From NCBI GenBank assembly GCA_030549205.1, contig JAUKTV010000025.1, forward strand, positions 1 to 64,000: a DNA stretch of 64,000 nucleotides, in the 5' to 3' direction. Under the pieces are notes generated by a model. The model saw only the letters and a list, made by a program, of their open reading frames with translations, was not told the DNA's origin and searched no databases. Below, piece by piece: positions 1-9,878 of the stretch; position 1 is the first letter of the stretch; each line of letters opens with the position of its first letter. This DNA comes from Apiosordaria backusii. Lineage: Eukaryota; Ascomycota; Sordariomycetes; Sordariales; Lasiosphaeriaceae. The position numbers and the translations under genes were made by a program.

Positions 1-2
1 AG

Positions 3-658
3 GCTGCCCCAGCCAACGAGATTGCTCCCCGCCAGGCGAGCGTGAAGTATTGCGATCCTGTTTCCACCATCTGCTATTCCGAGTCGACTTCCCCCGAAAA
101 GATTTCTTTCCGCACTGCCATCCCGGACAACGCCACTGCCACAGCCGACTTTGATGTTTTGGTCCAGCTCCAAGCTCCCAAATCTGTCGGGTGGGCTGGT
201 ATCGCCTGGGGTGGCACCATGGTCAATAATCCTTTGACTGTTGCTTGGGCTAATGCCAACACGGTTGTTGTTTCTTCCCGTCGTGCTACGTATGTTTTCT
301 CTCGTCACAAGAACATTCGGCGCAAAGGCTAACAAAATGAACCAGGGCAAGGACCTACCCCCAGCCATGGACAGGGGCTAATTACACCGTGCTCGGTGGC
401 ACCGTATCTAACAGCACCCATTGGACTGTCAACTTCCTGGCCAAAGGTGTCTCTAACTTGGGGACTTCTCGTCTTAACCCTTCCAGCACGGCTGCCAGCA
501 TTGCCTACGCCCAGTCGGTTCAGGCCCCATCGACCCCAGCTGACCCGGCCAGCCGCTTCGGAATTCACAATTCTCGCGGCAAGTTCTCGCACAACCTTGC
601 TCTGGGAAAGATTAGCAACTTCCGGGCTGCGGTAGCGCAGTTGGCTTCAGAGGCATAA
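3..658 (+). CDS. Secreted AA8-type cytochrome b domain protein, 5' partial
   Basis: The coding exons are 3-289 and 346-658; the start lies before the window. The intron (290-345) has a GTATGT donor, a CTAAC branch and an AG acceptor, and it restores the frame through a split Thr codon. The product resembles the heme-binding cytochrome domain of cellobiose dehydrogenase (AA8/DOMON fold). It has the YCDPVSTICYSE-like N-terminal disulphide segment, a GWAGIAWGGTM stretch whose Met (codon 219-221) is the expected heme ligand, VAWAN after it, and FGIHNSRG supplying the likely second ligand, His. It ends soon after the domain, with no flavodehydrogenase or CBM, so it is a stand-alone cytochrome. In this family such domains pass single electrons to LPMOs outside the cell. 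An LPMO-like gene follows 0.9 kb downstream on the same strand. The family call is firm; the partnership is inference. Confidence 0.85.
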
Positions 659-1437
659 GTTGAAATCAGGGAGTGGGAAGGGAAGCAAGGGCTTTTGTCG
701 CCGAAAGAGGAAATGAGGCATACGAGTGATGAACGAGCATGGATGTGCGTAGCTACTGGAAAATGAATGTAAACAAGTCTCCGCAGTTGTTTTTATATGA
801 TACACGATGGTGCCTTTGCTCCCAGACGGTAGAAGAAAACACATCGTTTCTAGGTACCATTGACTACCGGTGCTTAAATGATGGAGGCAACTTCCCAATG
901 AATGAGTTGCTCGAACCTCTTCAGTCATCATGGTGATCGAGGTGATCAATCCAGCTTGAGGGGTTGCACCGGGTTTTCTCAGATAAGGCTTCCTTCATGT
1001 CTGTCGAACATCTGTCTTGGAAGACTTCCCTTAAAGGATAACCCTCGAGTCTCTGACCGCCATTACCAAGCACGTTATCCCCCACCAATGACGGATACTC
1101 CTCCCCTGACCTAAAGCTATTCCAAATACATTTTGTTTTCACTAGGCCCCTGCATCATCGATCCCGCTCGACGGTTCATCAATTCGGATCATGTCTGCCG
1201 AGGGGCGAATAAACAACTGACAATACTCTCCAAATTGGGGATTCATATGATTCTGGCATAATGATTGGCTGGTCGAGCCAAAGCGCATACGATTAGGCAA
1301 AAGCAAGGGGTCCGGCATATAACGGGCTGATAGTACCTCACAACGTCTCCCCCTTTTGTTGTCACATCTGCCGTGGGAAGGCATGACCGGGCAGTCAAGC
1401 TGGCATCGATAGGCTACCTGGGACATTGTGCTAAGAG
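659..1437. other. Intergenic, AA8 to LPMO-like gene
   Basis: No convincing ORF. It holds the 3' end of the AA8 gene and the promoter of the LPMO-like gene. ORFs on either strand are short and lack family character. Confidence 0.6.
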
Positions 1438-1444
1438 TATAAAA
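1438..1444 (+). promoter_or_regulatory. TATA box of LPMO-like gene
   Basis: TATAAAA lies 97 bp before the ATG at 1541, a usual distance in fungal genes with a strong core promoter. Confidence 0.6.
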
Positions 1445-1540
1445 GGTGGCTGCATCCTCTCTCCTGTATGAAGTTGCCGGTCATCACCACCCAACTCACT
1501 GTTTTCCCTCACATCCTGTCCGTCACAACTGAAAAGCAAA

Positions 1541-2236
1541 ATGCATCTCTCCACAGTCTTGTCCGTCCTTGGGCTGACCTCCTTGGCCACCGCCCACGGG
1601 GTTGTCTTGAAGCCAGCCACGCGCAAGCCCGGCGATGCCACCACGGCGGCGTGCGGCGGCGCCCTTGTCAACTTTTACAAGCAAGATGAGACCTCTTATC
1701 CGGAAGCTTTCCTGAGATCGAACCCATTGCCCGACCGCAACAAGTGCAACTTGTTTCTTTGCAAAGGATACCAGTTCGCCGACAACGCCGCCAATGTTCA
1801 GCCGTACAAGACAGGCGATTCAGTCGACCTCGAGGTGTACATCCGGATCCCGCACTCCGGTTACGCCAACGTTTCTATTGTTGACACGACGAGCAACAAG
1901 GTATTGGGCACGCCGCTGGTGAGCTGGGCGAGCGGGTATGCTGCAAGCAGTAAGCCGCCGGCGGATCAGACAAAGTTTAGCATCAAGATTCCGGAGCTGA
2001 GTGGCCAGTGTGCGACAGCAGGTGTTTGTGTAAGTCCTGAGATTCATATCAACAAGACAGAAGACTGACCATGATCAAAACAGGTCATCCAGTGGCATTG
2101 GTTCGGTGCTGGCCAGACATACCAGAGCTGCGTAGACTTCACGGTTGCTACGCCGGCGCCTGCTCCGGTTGCTCCTGTTGAACCCGCCCCGGGACATGGA
2201 CACGGCCACAGAATTCGAGGACAGGCTCGCTGGTAG
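1541..2236 (+). CDS. Secreted LPMO-like protein (chitin-binding type-4/AA16-like)
   Basis: The exons are 1541-2029 and 2084-2236 (213 aa). The intron 2030-2083 has a GTAAGT donor, a CTGAC branch and a CAG acceptor. An 18-residue signal peptide ends in ATA and exposes His19, the N-terminal His of an LPMO copper brace. A second His is at about 105 (RIPHSGYANVS), and an axial Phe is likely in SCVDF (about 182). Other family marks are ACGG, CNLFLC, QFADNAANVQPY and CVIQWHWFGAG. This matches fungal proteins of the LPMO_10/chitin-binding type-4 superfamily, and I think AA16, though the AA number is less certain than the superfamily. LPMOs of this fold oxidatively cleave polysaccharides and need an electron donor. 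After the domain comes a Pro/Ala linker and an unusual His-rich GHGHGH tail with a basic end. The AA8 cytochrome gene lies just upstream on the same strand. Confidence 0.85.
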
Positions 2237-3200
2237 GCGGTTGAAGTTTGATAGATAAAGTAGCGGTTTGGGAGAGTTTGGAAAGGGGGGAGCGTGTCCA
2301 AGGGTGACAAGAATACCTTATATCGGGAAAACCAATTGACATTCTGTTCAACTTTTGCCAGACTGGTGTATGCAAACTCTTGATGATCAACGTTGGGTCG
2401 GATGAGCGGTGAAAATGAAATAGCGTGTGAGTGCCAAGTTGTCAAATCGAAGCGTTCCAGATCGAGACTAGTCAAAGCTGGGGAAATTGCACGATGGTGG
2501 ATCCTGCAGGTGTGGCCCATTCTGGTTTGTGGCTAGGTAAGCGGGGATCTGGGGAACCCTGGTGTATAACCCTAACCCAATCAGAATGATCGCAGGGTGT
2601 CTGGCAAACACGAAAGACGGAGAGGTGCATGAACGATGTGGTTGCTCGGACGTTACTCTGAGCGCCTTCCATCATTTTCGGACGGGTACGTTATGGAACT
2701 CCTCGTGAGCATCTCAGAACCAGCAGTTGGAACACAAGATCTGGATGCATGGGCCTGGGCTCCCTGAAAACAAACCATTGCAACCCGATGGCGAGAGGGC
2801 AAGGCACGCACAATGTCCGTCCAATTTCTTGGCTTGCGACGTGCCGGAAGTGCCAGACCAAAAGTGACCAGCTGCAGGCTGCACTCGGACAGCTGCGCCT
2901 GCCGTCTGCGCCCATGGACAAATGCGAAGGAGCACGTCTCACAAACCTGGAAGGTCTCAGCAGATGATTGGCCTTACCCCGCCCTCCCCCCGTCGACCCC
3001 CTTCCCATTCGTTCTCCCGCCCTCCCTTCCACGGACCAGCCAACCTCTCCCTCCCTTCCATTCATTCCCCCAATTTCTTCCGCTTCCATTCCCAAACGTG
3101 TGCCCTCCTCATCCTCTTCCCACTCTCTCAGTCACGCATCCATCAATTGGCGCCATCGATTGCCAGCTGCACCACCCTCTTTCATACCCGTCCCATCAAA
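2237..3200. other. Intergenic with pyrimidine-rich atp9 leader
   Basis: No gene supported. From about 2970 to 3200 the + strand is strongly C/T-rich, as in promoters and leaders of highly expressed fungal housekeeping genes. This fits the atp9 gene that starts at 3201. Confidence 0.5.
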
Positions 3201-3795
3201 ATGAACGCCTCTAGCAAGCTGGCTGGTGCCGTTGCCCGCATGGGTGCGAAGCCTGCGATGGCCCAGAGTATGTCGACCGGCCATTAATTCTCGCACCTCC
3301 TCCCTGGTGACGTGTTGCTAACGAGAGCTCTTTCCCTCGTCCTCCAGCTTCTCGTCTCCCGAGCTCCATCCTCCGCTCGACCTCCATTGCCGGCCGCCAT
3401 GGTCTGGTTCTCAGCCAGAGCCGCAATGTCTTTGCCCCTACCATGATGCGCTCTGCCATGCAGTCCCGTGGTGTTGTCGCCGAGACTGCCACGGCCGCCA
3501 TCCTCGCTGCTGGCAAGATGCAAGGTGCCGGTCTTGCTACCATCGGTCTGTCTGGTGCTGGCGTTGGCATTGGCACAGTCTTTGCCGCCCTCATCAATGG
3601 TACCGCCCGCAACCCGGCCCTGAGATGTAAGCTTGTTCCAGCTCCTCCCCCGTCTGCCCAATTGACTGTGCTGACCAGTGGCTGTTTCCCACCACAGCCC
3701 AGCTTTTCTCGTATGCCATTTTGGGTTTCGCCTTTGCCGAAGCCACCGGCCTCTTCGCTCTGATGGTTGCCTTCCTGCTTCTCTTTGCCTACTAG
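3201..3795 (+). CDS. atp9: Mitochondrial ATP synthase subunit 9 (c-subunit), nuclear gene
   Basis: The exons are 3201-3267, 3348-3626 and 3698-3795 (147 aa), with introns 3268-3347 and 3627-3697. The product is the proteolipid c-subunit of mitochondrial F1Fo ATP synthase, which forms the proton-carrying ring in the inner membrane. An Arg/Ser-rich, acid-poor presequence of about 66 residues ends around QSRGVVAE. The mature part has two membrane helices joined by the polar ARNPALR loop. Helix 1 is Gly/Ala-rich (GAGLATIGLSGAGVGIGTVF) and helix 2 carries the essential proton-binding Glu in GFAFAEATGLFALM. The length equals the classic Neurospora precursor, and the intron positions are consistent with an intact gene. 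The very C/T-rich 5' region suggests strong expression. Some fungi have a second atp9 paralogue with a different presequence; the window cannot show that. Confidence 0.96.
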
Positions 3796-5200
3796 ACATC
3801 TCGTCTGGGCCGCTCAAGCCGCCAATTGGGAACTTCCTGGTGCGCTGGACAAAAAATGTGATGGAGAGTGTGTATATCATGGACCCTGGTCTTGTGTGCC
3901 ATGCGACGGATGGGAGGTTGCTAGACGGGACATTGTACAACAATGGCTGCGCTGTGCTTGGTAGAATATAAACCGTGTTGGGTTCTCTTCATCCGACCCG
4001 TCGACATGCCTTGCCGTTGCCCCGAACTGGACCGTTATGTCACCTGTCTCGCGATTTGCCAATATCCTCCCGGGTGAGTTCATACTGTATCCGACTGTGG
4101 CGATACTCAGCGATTCCGTCTGCATCTTTCACCGATCAACATAAAGCCGAATCACCGATGCCCTTGGAGACTAGGCTTCCCGTCTTTGCACCATCGCTCT
4201 CTGTTCTGGTCAATATCAAGTGCGGATGTCTCACCAGTCTGGCTATTGGTTCTGGCACACTTCCCATGCATACATGGCGCGATATACTTCCACAACACAC
4301 CCATTTCAGCTCACCAGACCGCAACGGCCCCCATATCACTTACACAACACCAGAATTGATGTTGACATGTCGTTGAAAGAAAAGGGATCCATAGTGGAGC
4401 CGGTGGGTCGAAGAGGAAACAAGACTCAGACTACGTTAGTGTGAGGCCCACTTAGTCTGACGGGTCCCATCATGGGTCCCGATATCGTGAGATCGGATAA
4501 GGATCAGATAATATGCAGATGGCAGGGGGGTCCAGTTGCAAAGGAAACAATGAAATGGTTTATTGATGGCTGAGGGTGCGATGATATGCCGAGGGATCGG
4601 GGGTGATGGGAATCACGACTCAGGATGGCTTTGAGCCAGTCCTCGGTGCAAAACAAGCATCACGTCAAAGTGGGGTAAAGCCAGAAGACAATGTCATTGT
4701 TGAAAACAATCCCCGTTAAAATTGTTAGACATCATCAGTCTTGATCCTTCTCCTCGCAGTAGTCAGAGTATTGAGTTAGAGATTTCTGTTGGGGAGCTAT
4801 GGCAACATCACGACGAGAGAATGAGGGATTTACTGGCCACACCCGGTTCTGAACCTGACTGATATCTCACAGTCATGCGCCAGAGGCCGTGTTCAAGAAA
4901 GAAAGACCAAATGTTGAAGGCAGACTCTACACTATTCTCAATTTCGAATTCTTCCTGTAGTACCTAGAGATATACGCCACAAAGATGGGCCAAGCTTCAG
5001 CCAATCCGGCTTCGGCAATTGCAAAAGCCTTGTGCGGGGTGAAAAAAGATCTATTTCTCAGAGCTCAAACAAAGTTTGGCCTCATGAAAAATGACACAGA
5101 TGTAAATTCCTTGCATCAGCATCGTTAAACTACTATACAAGACATCAGACTTTCGTTCCGCCCTAATCCAACACCAACGCAGTCCAGGGATCGACTGACC
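3796..5200. other. Intergenic region downstream of atp9
   Basis: No coding region with family character. The start holds the atp9 3' UTR. At 4491-4511 there are two adjacent iron-GATA-factor-like sites (separate entry) with no obvious target gene. A hairpin ATTGTT-GAA-AACAAT lies near 4695. Confidence 0.5.
4491..4511 (+). promoter_or_regulatory. Tandem iron-GATA-like sites
   Basis: GATCGGATAA (4491-4500) is followed after one base by GATCAGATAA (4502-4511). The second is a perfect match to the published fungal siderophore-repressor site (SreA/Sre1 type, ATCWGATAA with a purine before it); the first differs at one base. No gene is placed to use it obviously. Confidence 0.4.
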
Positions 5201-5273
5201 ATGGCAACCCCAATAAAAGGTTTGAACCGCTTGCCCTACTGATGTACGACACCTAATCACACATTCTCACAAA

Positions 5274-6103
5274 AGCCTCCCGTTTATCCGGGCCTGCATT
5301 TTTAACCTCGACGGCCTCCTCCTCAACACAGAAGACATCTACACCCTCTGTGCCAACTCCATCCTCTCACGCTATTCCCGTCCCCCGATCCCCTGGTCTT
5401 TGAAAGCACAACTCATGGGGGTGCCTGGATCCAGCAACGGGGAAGCATTTCACCAATGGGCCCGGCTGCCCATCTCCCGCGAGCAATACAAAGCAGAACA
5501 GCAGGCTGAACAGGACAAGATGTTCCCTTTGTGTGAGGCCCTTCCAGGTGCGAAACGGTTGCTAGAGCAGATGGAAAGAGGATACCCATTGCGCTGGCTT
5601 CAAGTAGTGTCACCTCGAGCCTCAAGTTGAAGACGGCCAGACAAGAGATCAGCGAGTTGATTGCTTTGATACCAGATAAGAACAAAGTGTTATCCGATCA
5701 TGACAGAATGAGGGGCAAGAGAGGCAAGCCGGCCCCGGACATATTTTTGACGGCGCTGGAAGCGATCAACGAGCAGTTGGATCATAGTGAAAAGAGGATA
5801 AGACCAGAGGAGTGCTTGGTATTTGAGGATAGCGTACCAGGTGTGGAGGCAGCACGCAGAGCCGGGATGAGGGTGGTCTGGGTGCCACATCCGGAGCTTT
5901 ATCAGCACTGGGCCGCGAGGGAAAACGATGTGCTTGCTGGTGCCACAGGTTTGGTCAAGGTTGATGGGCTGGAGCAAGTCAAATCCCCAGGGGAAGTGAA
6001 CGATGGATGGGGGGAGAAGCTGGGGAGCTTGGAAGAGTTTGAGTACGGAAAGTATGGGATTATACGGCAACCGGTAGATGATGGGCTGGGAAGCAGGATC
6101 TAG
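5274..6103 (+). pseudogene. Decayed HAD-superfamily phosphatase (HDHD1/GPP1-like)
   Basis: Two overlapping frames together give one subfamily-IA HAD phosphatase. The N half (frame through about 5580) reads ACIFNLDGLLLNTED and then a helical cap region with LPISREQY. The C half (from about 5582 to 6103) has IPIALASSS, GKPAPDIF and ECLVFEDSVPGVEAARRAG. Three defects point to a broken gene. A one-base loss near 5580-5582 separates the halves between LLEQMERG and the motif-II strand. The nucleophile Asp of DxDG is Asn (AAC at 5304-5306). There is no ATG in frame between the stop at 5223 and the motif, and the ATG at 5201 with a possible intron at 5220-5275 does not join in the right phase. Intact relatives hydrolyse small phosphate esters such as pseudouridine-5'-phosphate or glycerol-3-phosphate. 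A sequencing error could explain the frameshift but not the Asn. Confidence 0.75.
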
Positions 6104-6552
6104 GCGTGAAGTCGTGAGGCGAGCAACAATTCAGGCATTATGACCAAGCCTTGAATGATAAGTACTGGACAATGTGTGTCAATGACAGAAGAGAAACTTT
6201 CCAGACTAGGAAGGCCTTTGGAAGTTGAACGGCAAATATGTTTAAATACCTTAGGTAGGTAGCTACCAAATCCTAGTTGCTCGAGATTCCTCGCACTCAC
6301 AAACATTTAAGGCGATTGAAACACACTCCCATTCTCGAACCTTCGCTCAGAGAGCGGCAGCTTCAAAGACAACTTGAGCTTTGCAGACCACGCAGCCCAT
6401 GCATGTCATGTCAATGTCGATGGAAGGGCGAAGAGTGGGTCGGGTCGCTGACCCCTGTCCCTCTGAACCCTCTTAAAATCATGTTCCCAATCTTTGTTGG
6501 ATTCCACCATGCTCAACCAAGACCTGCCTCATTAGATCGTCAAATTCCTACA
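6104..6552. other. Intergenic, HAD pseudogene to epoxide hydrolase
   Basis: No gene of its own. The frame of the next gene is open from 6277, but the first 92 codons look like leader sequence. A CCTTAGGTAGGTA-type motif lies at about 6248-6261. Confidence 0.5.
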
Positions 6553-7616
6553 ATGGCGTCAACCGCCTTCCCTAGTCTTGCCAAAAAGACAACCCTCAAC
6601 GACGGGACAACATACGCTTACATACACGTCCCTGCGGCCAGCAACAAACCAACGTTCCTACTCCTCCATGGCGCACCAAGCTCGAGTTACATTTGGCACC
6701 ACCAGATTGAGCTGCTGCCCAAAGCTGGATTTGGAATTTTCGTCCCCGATCTCCTCGGATACGGCGATTCAGACAAGCCGGAATCCTACGAGCCATATCA
6801 AATGAAGTGTCTTGTTCCGCAAGTCCATGAACTCGTCACCAAGGTGATTGGCACGCAAAAGGTCATCGGGGTTGGACACGACTTTGGTACCGGATTACTC
6901 TCTCACCTTTACGTGCACCATAAAGAACTCTTCAGTCAGCTGGTATTTATAGCGACTGGTTTCATGTTTCTAGACTCACCTTTTGATCCCGGTATGCTTG
7001 CTTTCAAACCTCCGAACAATCTTATTGTGAAGAATACTAACAAAGTCTGGTACGGACAGATTTCATGATACAACTCTCCAAGGAGCTTGTGGGGTACAGC
7101 ACTTCTGGCTACGTGAAAGTCTTCATATCACCAGAGGGTGCATCCCTGGTTGAGAAGCATGACAGGCGCGTAGACTCGCTCTTCTATGCCAAGGACCCAG
7201 AGGTATGGATTGGGCATCTCGGCGAGCCAGGAGGTTTCATGAAGTTCCTAGAGTCAGACATAGAGGTTCCCGTCGCCGATTGGATCTCACCCGCCGAGCT
7301 GGAGATGCACAACCGAATCTTGAAAGCAGGAGGATACACCGGTCCTTTCAACTGGTACAAGGCTGCTGTGTTTTGTGGGCCCGCCAAAGAAGATCAGGAA
7401 TTGCCGGCGGAGGAAAAAAAGATCAAGGTCCCTACTCTTTTCATTGCCACTCTCAAGGATTATGCTGTCATCCCGGAAATGCACATCCAGGCCCTCCAGG
7501 GGCTAGCAGAAGACCTGAGGATCGAAAAGCTGGATGTTGGACACTGGGCCATGCTGGAGGCCAAGGCAAGAGTCGAGGGGCTTCTGGAGGAGGTTGGAAA
7601 CGCTCAGGTCAGTTGA
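6553..7616 (+). CDS. Alpha/beta hydrolase, epoxide-hydrolase-like
   Basis: The exons are 6553-6991 and 7060-7616 (331 aa). The intron 6992-7059 splits an Asp codon (FDPD-FMIQLSKEL). The fold is that of soluble epoxide hydrolases and haloalkane dehalogenases. HGAPSSSYIW supplies the oxyanion hole, GHDFGTG the nucleophilic Asp, TLKDYAVIPE the acid, and DVGHWAMLEA the catalytic His. NWYKA in the lid matches the Tyr-containing cap of epoxide hydrolases, so hydrolysis of an epoxide to a diol is the best guess. No signal peptide is seen with the chosen start, so it is probably cytosolic or peroxisomal. The frame is open upstream to 6277. I chose the ATG at 6553 because MASTAFPSLAKKTTLNDG begins like family members; MFPIF at 6481 is an alternative. 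It has no functional link to its neighbours that I can see. Confidence 0.88.
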
Positions 7617-7730
7617 AAGCGTGGACAAGCACATTTGGACGTTTTGAAATTTATCTTGTTAAAATGCTATGTCATACATTACAGCCCACGGGTTGATGAC
7701 AGCTGCCTATCTTCAAATCAAATAATCATC

Positions 7731-8040
7731 TCACTTCTCGAGGCCCAAGATGTTGCGCTCGTAAATGGTCGAAGTCTTCCCCGTGTTGAGATTCTCAATC
7801 TGTCACCGTGTCAACCGTGTACGAGGGGCCTGTTGAATTGTGTTTACAGGCAAATCAACGAACCTCATATCTAGGCATATCAGGACTTGCGTTGACGTTC
7901 CGGCCCGCCTGCTGGCCAGGTTCAGTCAACACATCCTTAATCTTCCCAACAGATTCGGACGTATTACTGTCAGGACCTCCCACAGGCTTGTAACGCACTG
8001 TGTCGCCCGGGGAAAAGCTGGTAGATGGCTTGGTTGGCAT
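7731..8040 (-). CDS. Small hypervirulence-associated TUDOR-domain-like protein (DUF2945)
   Basis: On the minus strand the exons are 7864-8040 and 7731-7799 (81 aa). The intron 7800-7863 has a GTTCGT donor and an ACAG acceptor and joins MPRYE to IENLNTGKTS. The product shows the compact fungal/bacterial signature FSPGDTVRYKPVGGPDSNTSESVG, then IKDVLTEPGQQAGRNVNAS, then a Y-E-I-E-N-x-x-T-G-K-T strand and a short tail ending YERNILGLEK. This is the hypervirulence-associated protein TUDOR domain, a small SH3-like barrel; its biochemical function is unknown despite the name. The frame is open upstream, so an earlier start or 5' intron is possible. It is convergent with the epoxide-hydrolase-like gene. 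Confidence 0.78.
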
Positions 8041-8531
8041 GTTGGCTGAATCGTGAGAAAAGGGAATCGACCAGAAGTTAAGAGATGAGGGAACTCCCAC
8101 ACCGATACGAGACTGGACACAACACGCTGTCATATACCCACAGCAGGAACTTTCCCAGTCTGAAATCAGAGTGACGGCATACCAGTTGGAATGTCAACCT
8201 CTCGTCACTGTGGGTCCGCATGGTAGCGCTTATTCACATATGATTCGACGCTCCACCAAAGGTGCGATTTTAAGCTTGTACGTGAGAATCAATGATAAAA
8301 AGCAAAGCTCGATGTGACGTTATCAACTTGCGGCCACTTATGAGAATAGAAAATGCGGCTTTTATTCTGACAGTCTATCTAGCGATCCAAAATTCCGGGA
8401 CACAGTTATTCACTCAATCCTCATTCTCTTACCATCGACAAAAAGAAAGCATTTTATTGCATGCTTTCTCTGCCAACAGATGTGTCTCTGTTGGCGGAGT
8501 GCAACAGGAAAATAGGCAAAAAATGAAATTT
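8041..8531. other. Intergenic before tRNA-Gly
   Basis: No coding region supported. A run of six A at 8518-8523 is the pol III terminator (six T on the minus strand) of the tRNA gene. Confidence 0.5.
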
Positions 8532-8601
8532 GCATCAGCCGTGAATCGAACACGGGGCCCATCGATGGCAACGATGGATTTTACCACTAAACCACTGATG
8601 C
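8532..8601 (-). tRNA. tRNA-Gly (anticodon GCC)
   Basis: On the minus strand the gene starts GCATCAG and ends CTGATGC, a perfect 7-bp acceptor stem. The anticodon arm is CATCG-TTGCCAT-CGATG, giving anticodon GCC. The T arm is CCGTG-TTCGATT-CACGG, and the D arm TTTAGTGGTAAAA has the A box. There is no intron. A T6 run follows 8-13 bases downstream. Confidence 0.93.
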
Positions 8602-9158
8602 TTAGGTACTTTGAATGAAGAAAAATTTCCAGACTTGGCACTTTCATAACTAGGTACCAGCCCGAATAATTTTGTTTTGTACAATATTGAAGCGGAAAGC
8701 CCAGTTGATGTTGAGTTGTACTTCTCACTTGAAGTGCTTAATTGATATGTAGAATCAGAACCCTAGAAATGACGTTTCAGTCCATGAATAGCTTCGAAAG
8801 CATTCAAGCTTGTTTTCGGAGTGTGTGTGAATCTGCCCAATGATAGCTTGTCGGGATGGTGTGAATCTGCCCAATGATAGCTCGTCGGGATGGTGCAAGA
8901 CGTGGGGGTCTGCGGTCTTGTGTATAAAGAGACAACCCAACCGCCCCGCATTCCCCGCAGTGGAGTTCTCCTTTCAACTTTTCACACAGGCTACACATCA
9001 GGAACGGAGGAAGCTGTATGCAGGAAATTCGAGGTCAAATAAATAGTCGCAATCCCCAATCAACACCCTTAAAGGCTACAAGAATAGAAAATAAATAGCC
9101 CGAAGCCAGGTTGTTCTTGGACTTGGACCTCAACGCCTTGGCACGACAAAACACCAAT
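8602..9158. other. Intergenic, tRNA-Gly to histidine phosphatase
   Basis: No gene supported. It contains a 34-bp direct tandem duplication (separate entry). CTTAGGTAC and CTAGGTACC motifs lie at about 8601-8655. Confidence 0.5.
8825..8892 (+). repeat. 34-bp tandem duplication, two copies
   Basis: A 34-bp unit beginning GTGTGAATCTGCCCAATG and ending TCGGGATG occurs at 8825-8858 and again at 8859-8892, with one mismatch (CTTG versus CTCG). It looks like a recent replication-slippage duplication in non-coding DNA. Confidence 0.9.
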
Positions 9159-9878
9159 ATGTCCCCAATTAAACCCACGATATTCCTTGTTCGTCACGCC
9201 GAGTCAGTTCACAACGTCACCAAGGACTTCAACCTGCGCGATCCCGGCCTGACCCCGGTCGGCCACGAGCAAGCTGCTTCTCTTGGAACTTCCTTCCCAG
9301 ACTTGTCTTCCATTGCCGTCGTCATCTCATCACCGCTGACAAGAGCAATCGAAACAACATTGGACGCTTTTGGCTCTATTCTCCCCGGAGGCAACAACTT
9401 GATCTTGGACCCCTACCTCCAAGAGCGAAGCGACTTGCCCTGCGACACAGGCTCTCCCATCTCTGTACTCAAGGAGAGATTCCCTTCTTTTCCCGATGTC
9501 GTATGGTCCAGTTTGAGTGGGAACACCTCTGAACTCGACGGCGACGACTGGCTCGAAAAGAAGGGCGACTACGCGGCCGACGACGACAACGTCACCAAAA
9601 GGGCGGAAAAGGTCAGGAAGATTTTGTGGAATGTGGCTCAAAACATTTTGCAGGCGCAGGAGGAAGAGAACGAGAAAGGCGAAGATGAGAGGGAGGACTT
9701 GAGAAAGAACATTGCCGTTGTTACGCACGGTGTTTTCATGAAGTTCTTGACAGAGGATGAGACGATTGATTTGCCAAAGGCTGGGTGGAAGGACTACTAT
9801 GTGGAGGAGGCTGACAAATTTGATGGCAAAGGAAAGAGAATTGTGCTCGTGCCTGTTCCTCTTGCGGAAGATCCCTGA
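9159..9878 (+). CDS. Histidine phosphatase (phosphoglycerate-mutase-like) family protein
   Basis: Single exon, 239 aa. IFLVRHAESVHNV near the N-terminus contains the RHxE phosphate-pocket motif with the phosphohistidine. LRDPGLTPVGHEQA follows as in phosphoglycerate-mutase-like proteins, then VVISSPLTRAIETT carries the second Arg. The second catalytic His is in AVVTHGVFMKFL. A Glu/Asp-rich stretch (QAQEEENEKGEDERED) is inserted before that last motif, and DNLT-type loops are polar, so the protein is probably soluble and cytosolic. Fungal homologues hydrolyse various small phosphate esters; the substrate cannot be told from sequence. I chose the ATG at 9159 because the RHAE motif then lies at about residue 12; the frame is open back to 9111 but that part is not family-like. 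Confidence 0.88.
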   Translation: MSPIKPTIFLVRHAESVHNVTKDFNLRDPGLTPVGHEQAASLGTSFPDLSSIAVVISSPLTRAIETTLDAFGSILPGGNNLILDPYLQERSDLPCDTGSPISVLKERFPSFPDVVWSSLSGNTSELDGDDWLEKKGDYAADDDNVTKRAEKVRKILWNVAQNILQAQEEENEKGEDEREDLRKNIAVVTHGVFMKFLTEDETIDLPKAGWKDYYVEEADKFDGKGKRIVLVPVPLAEDP

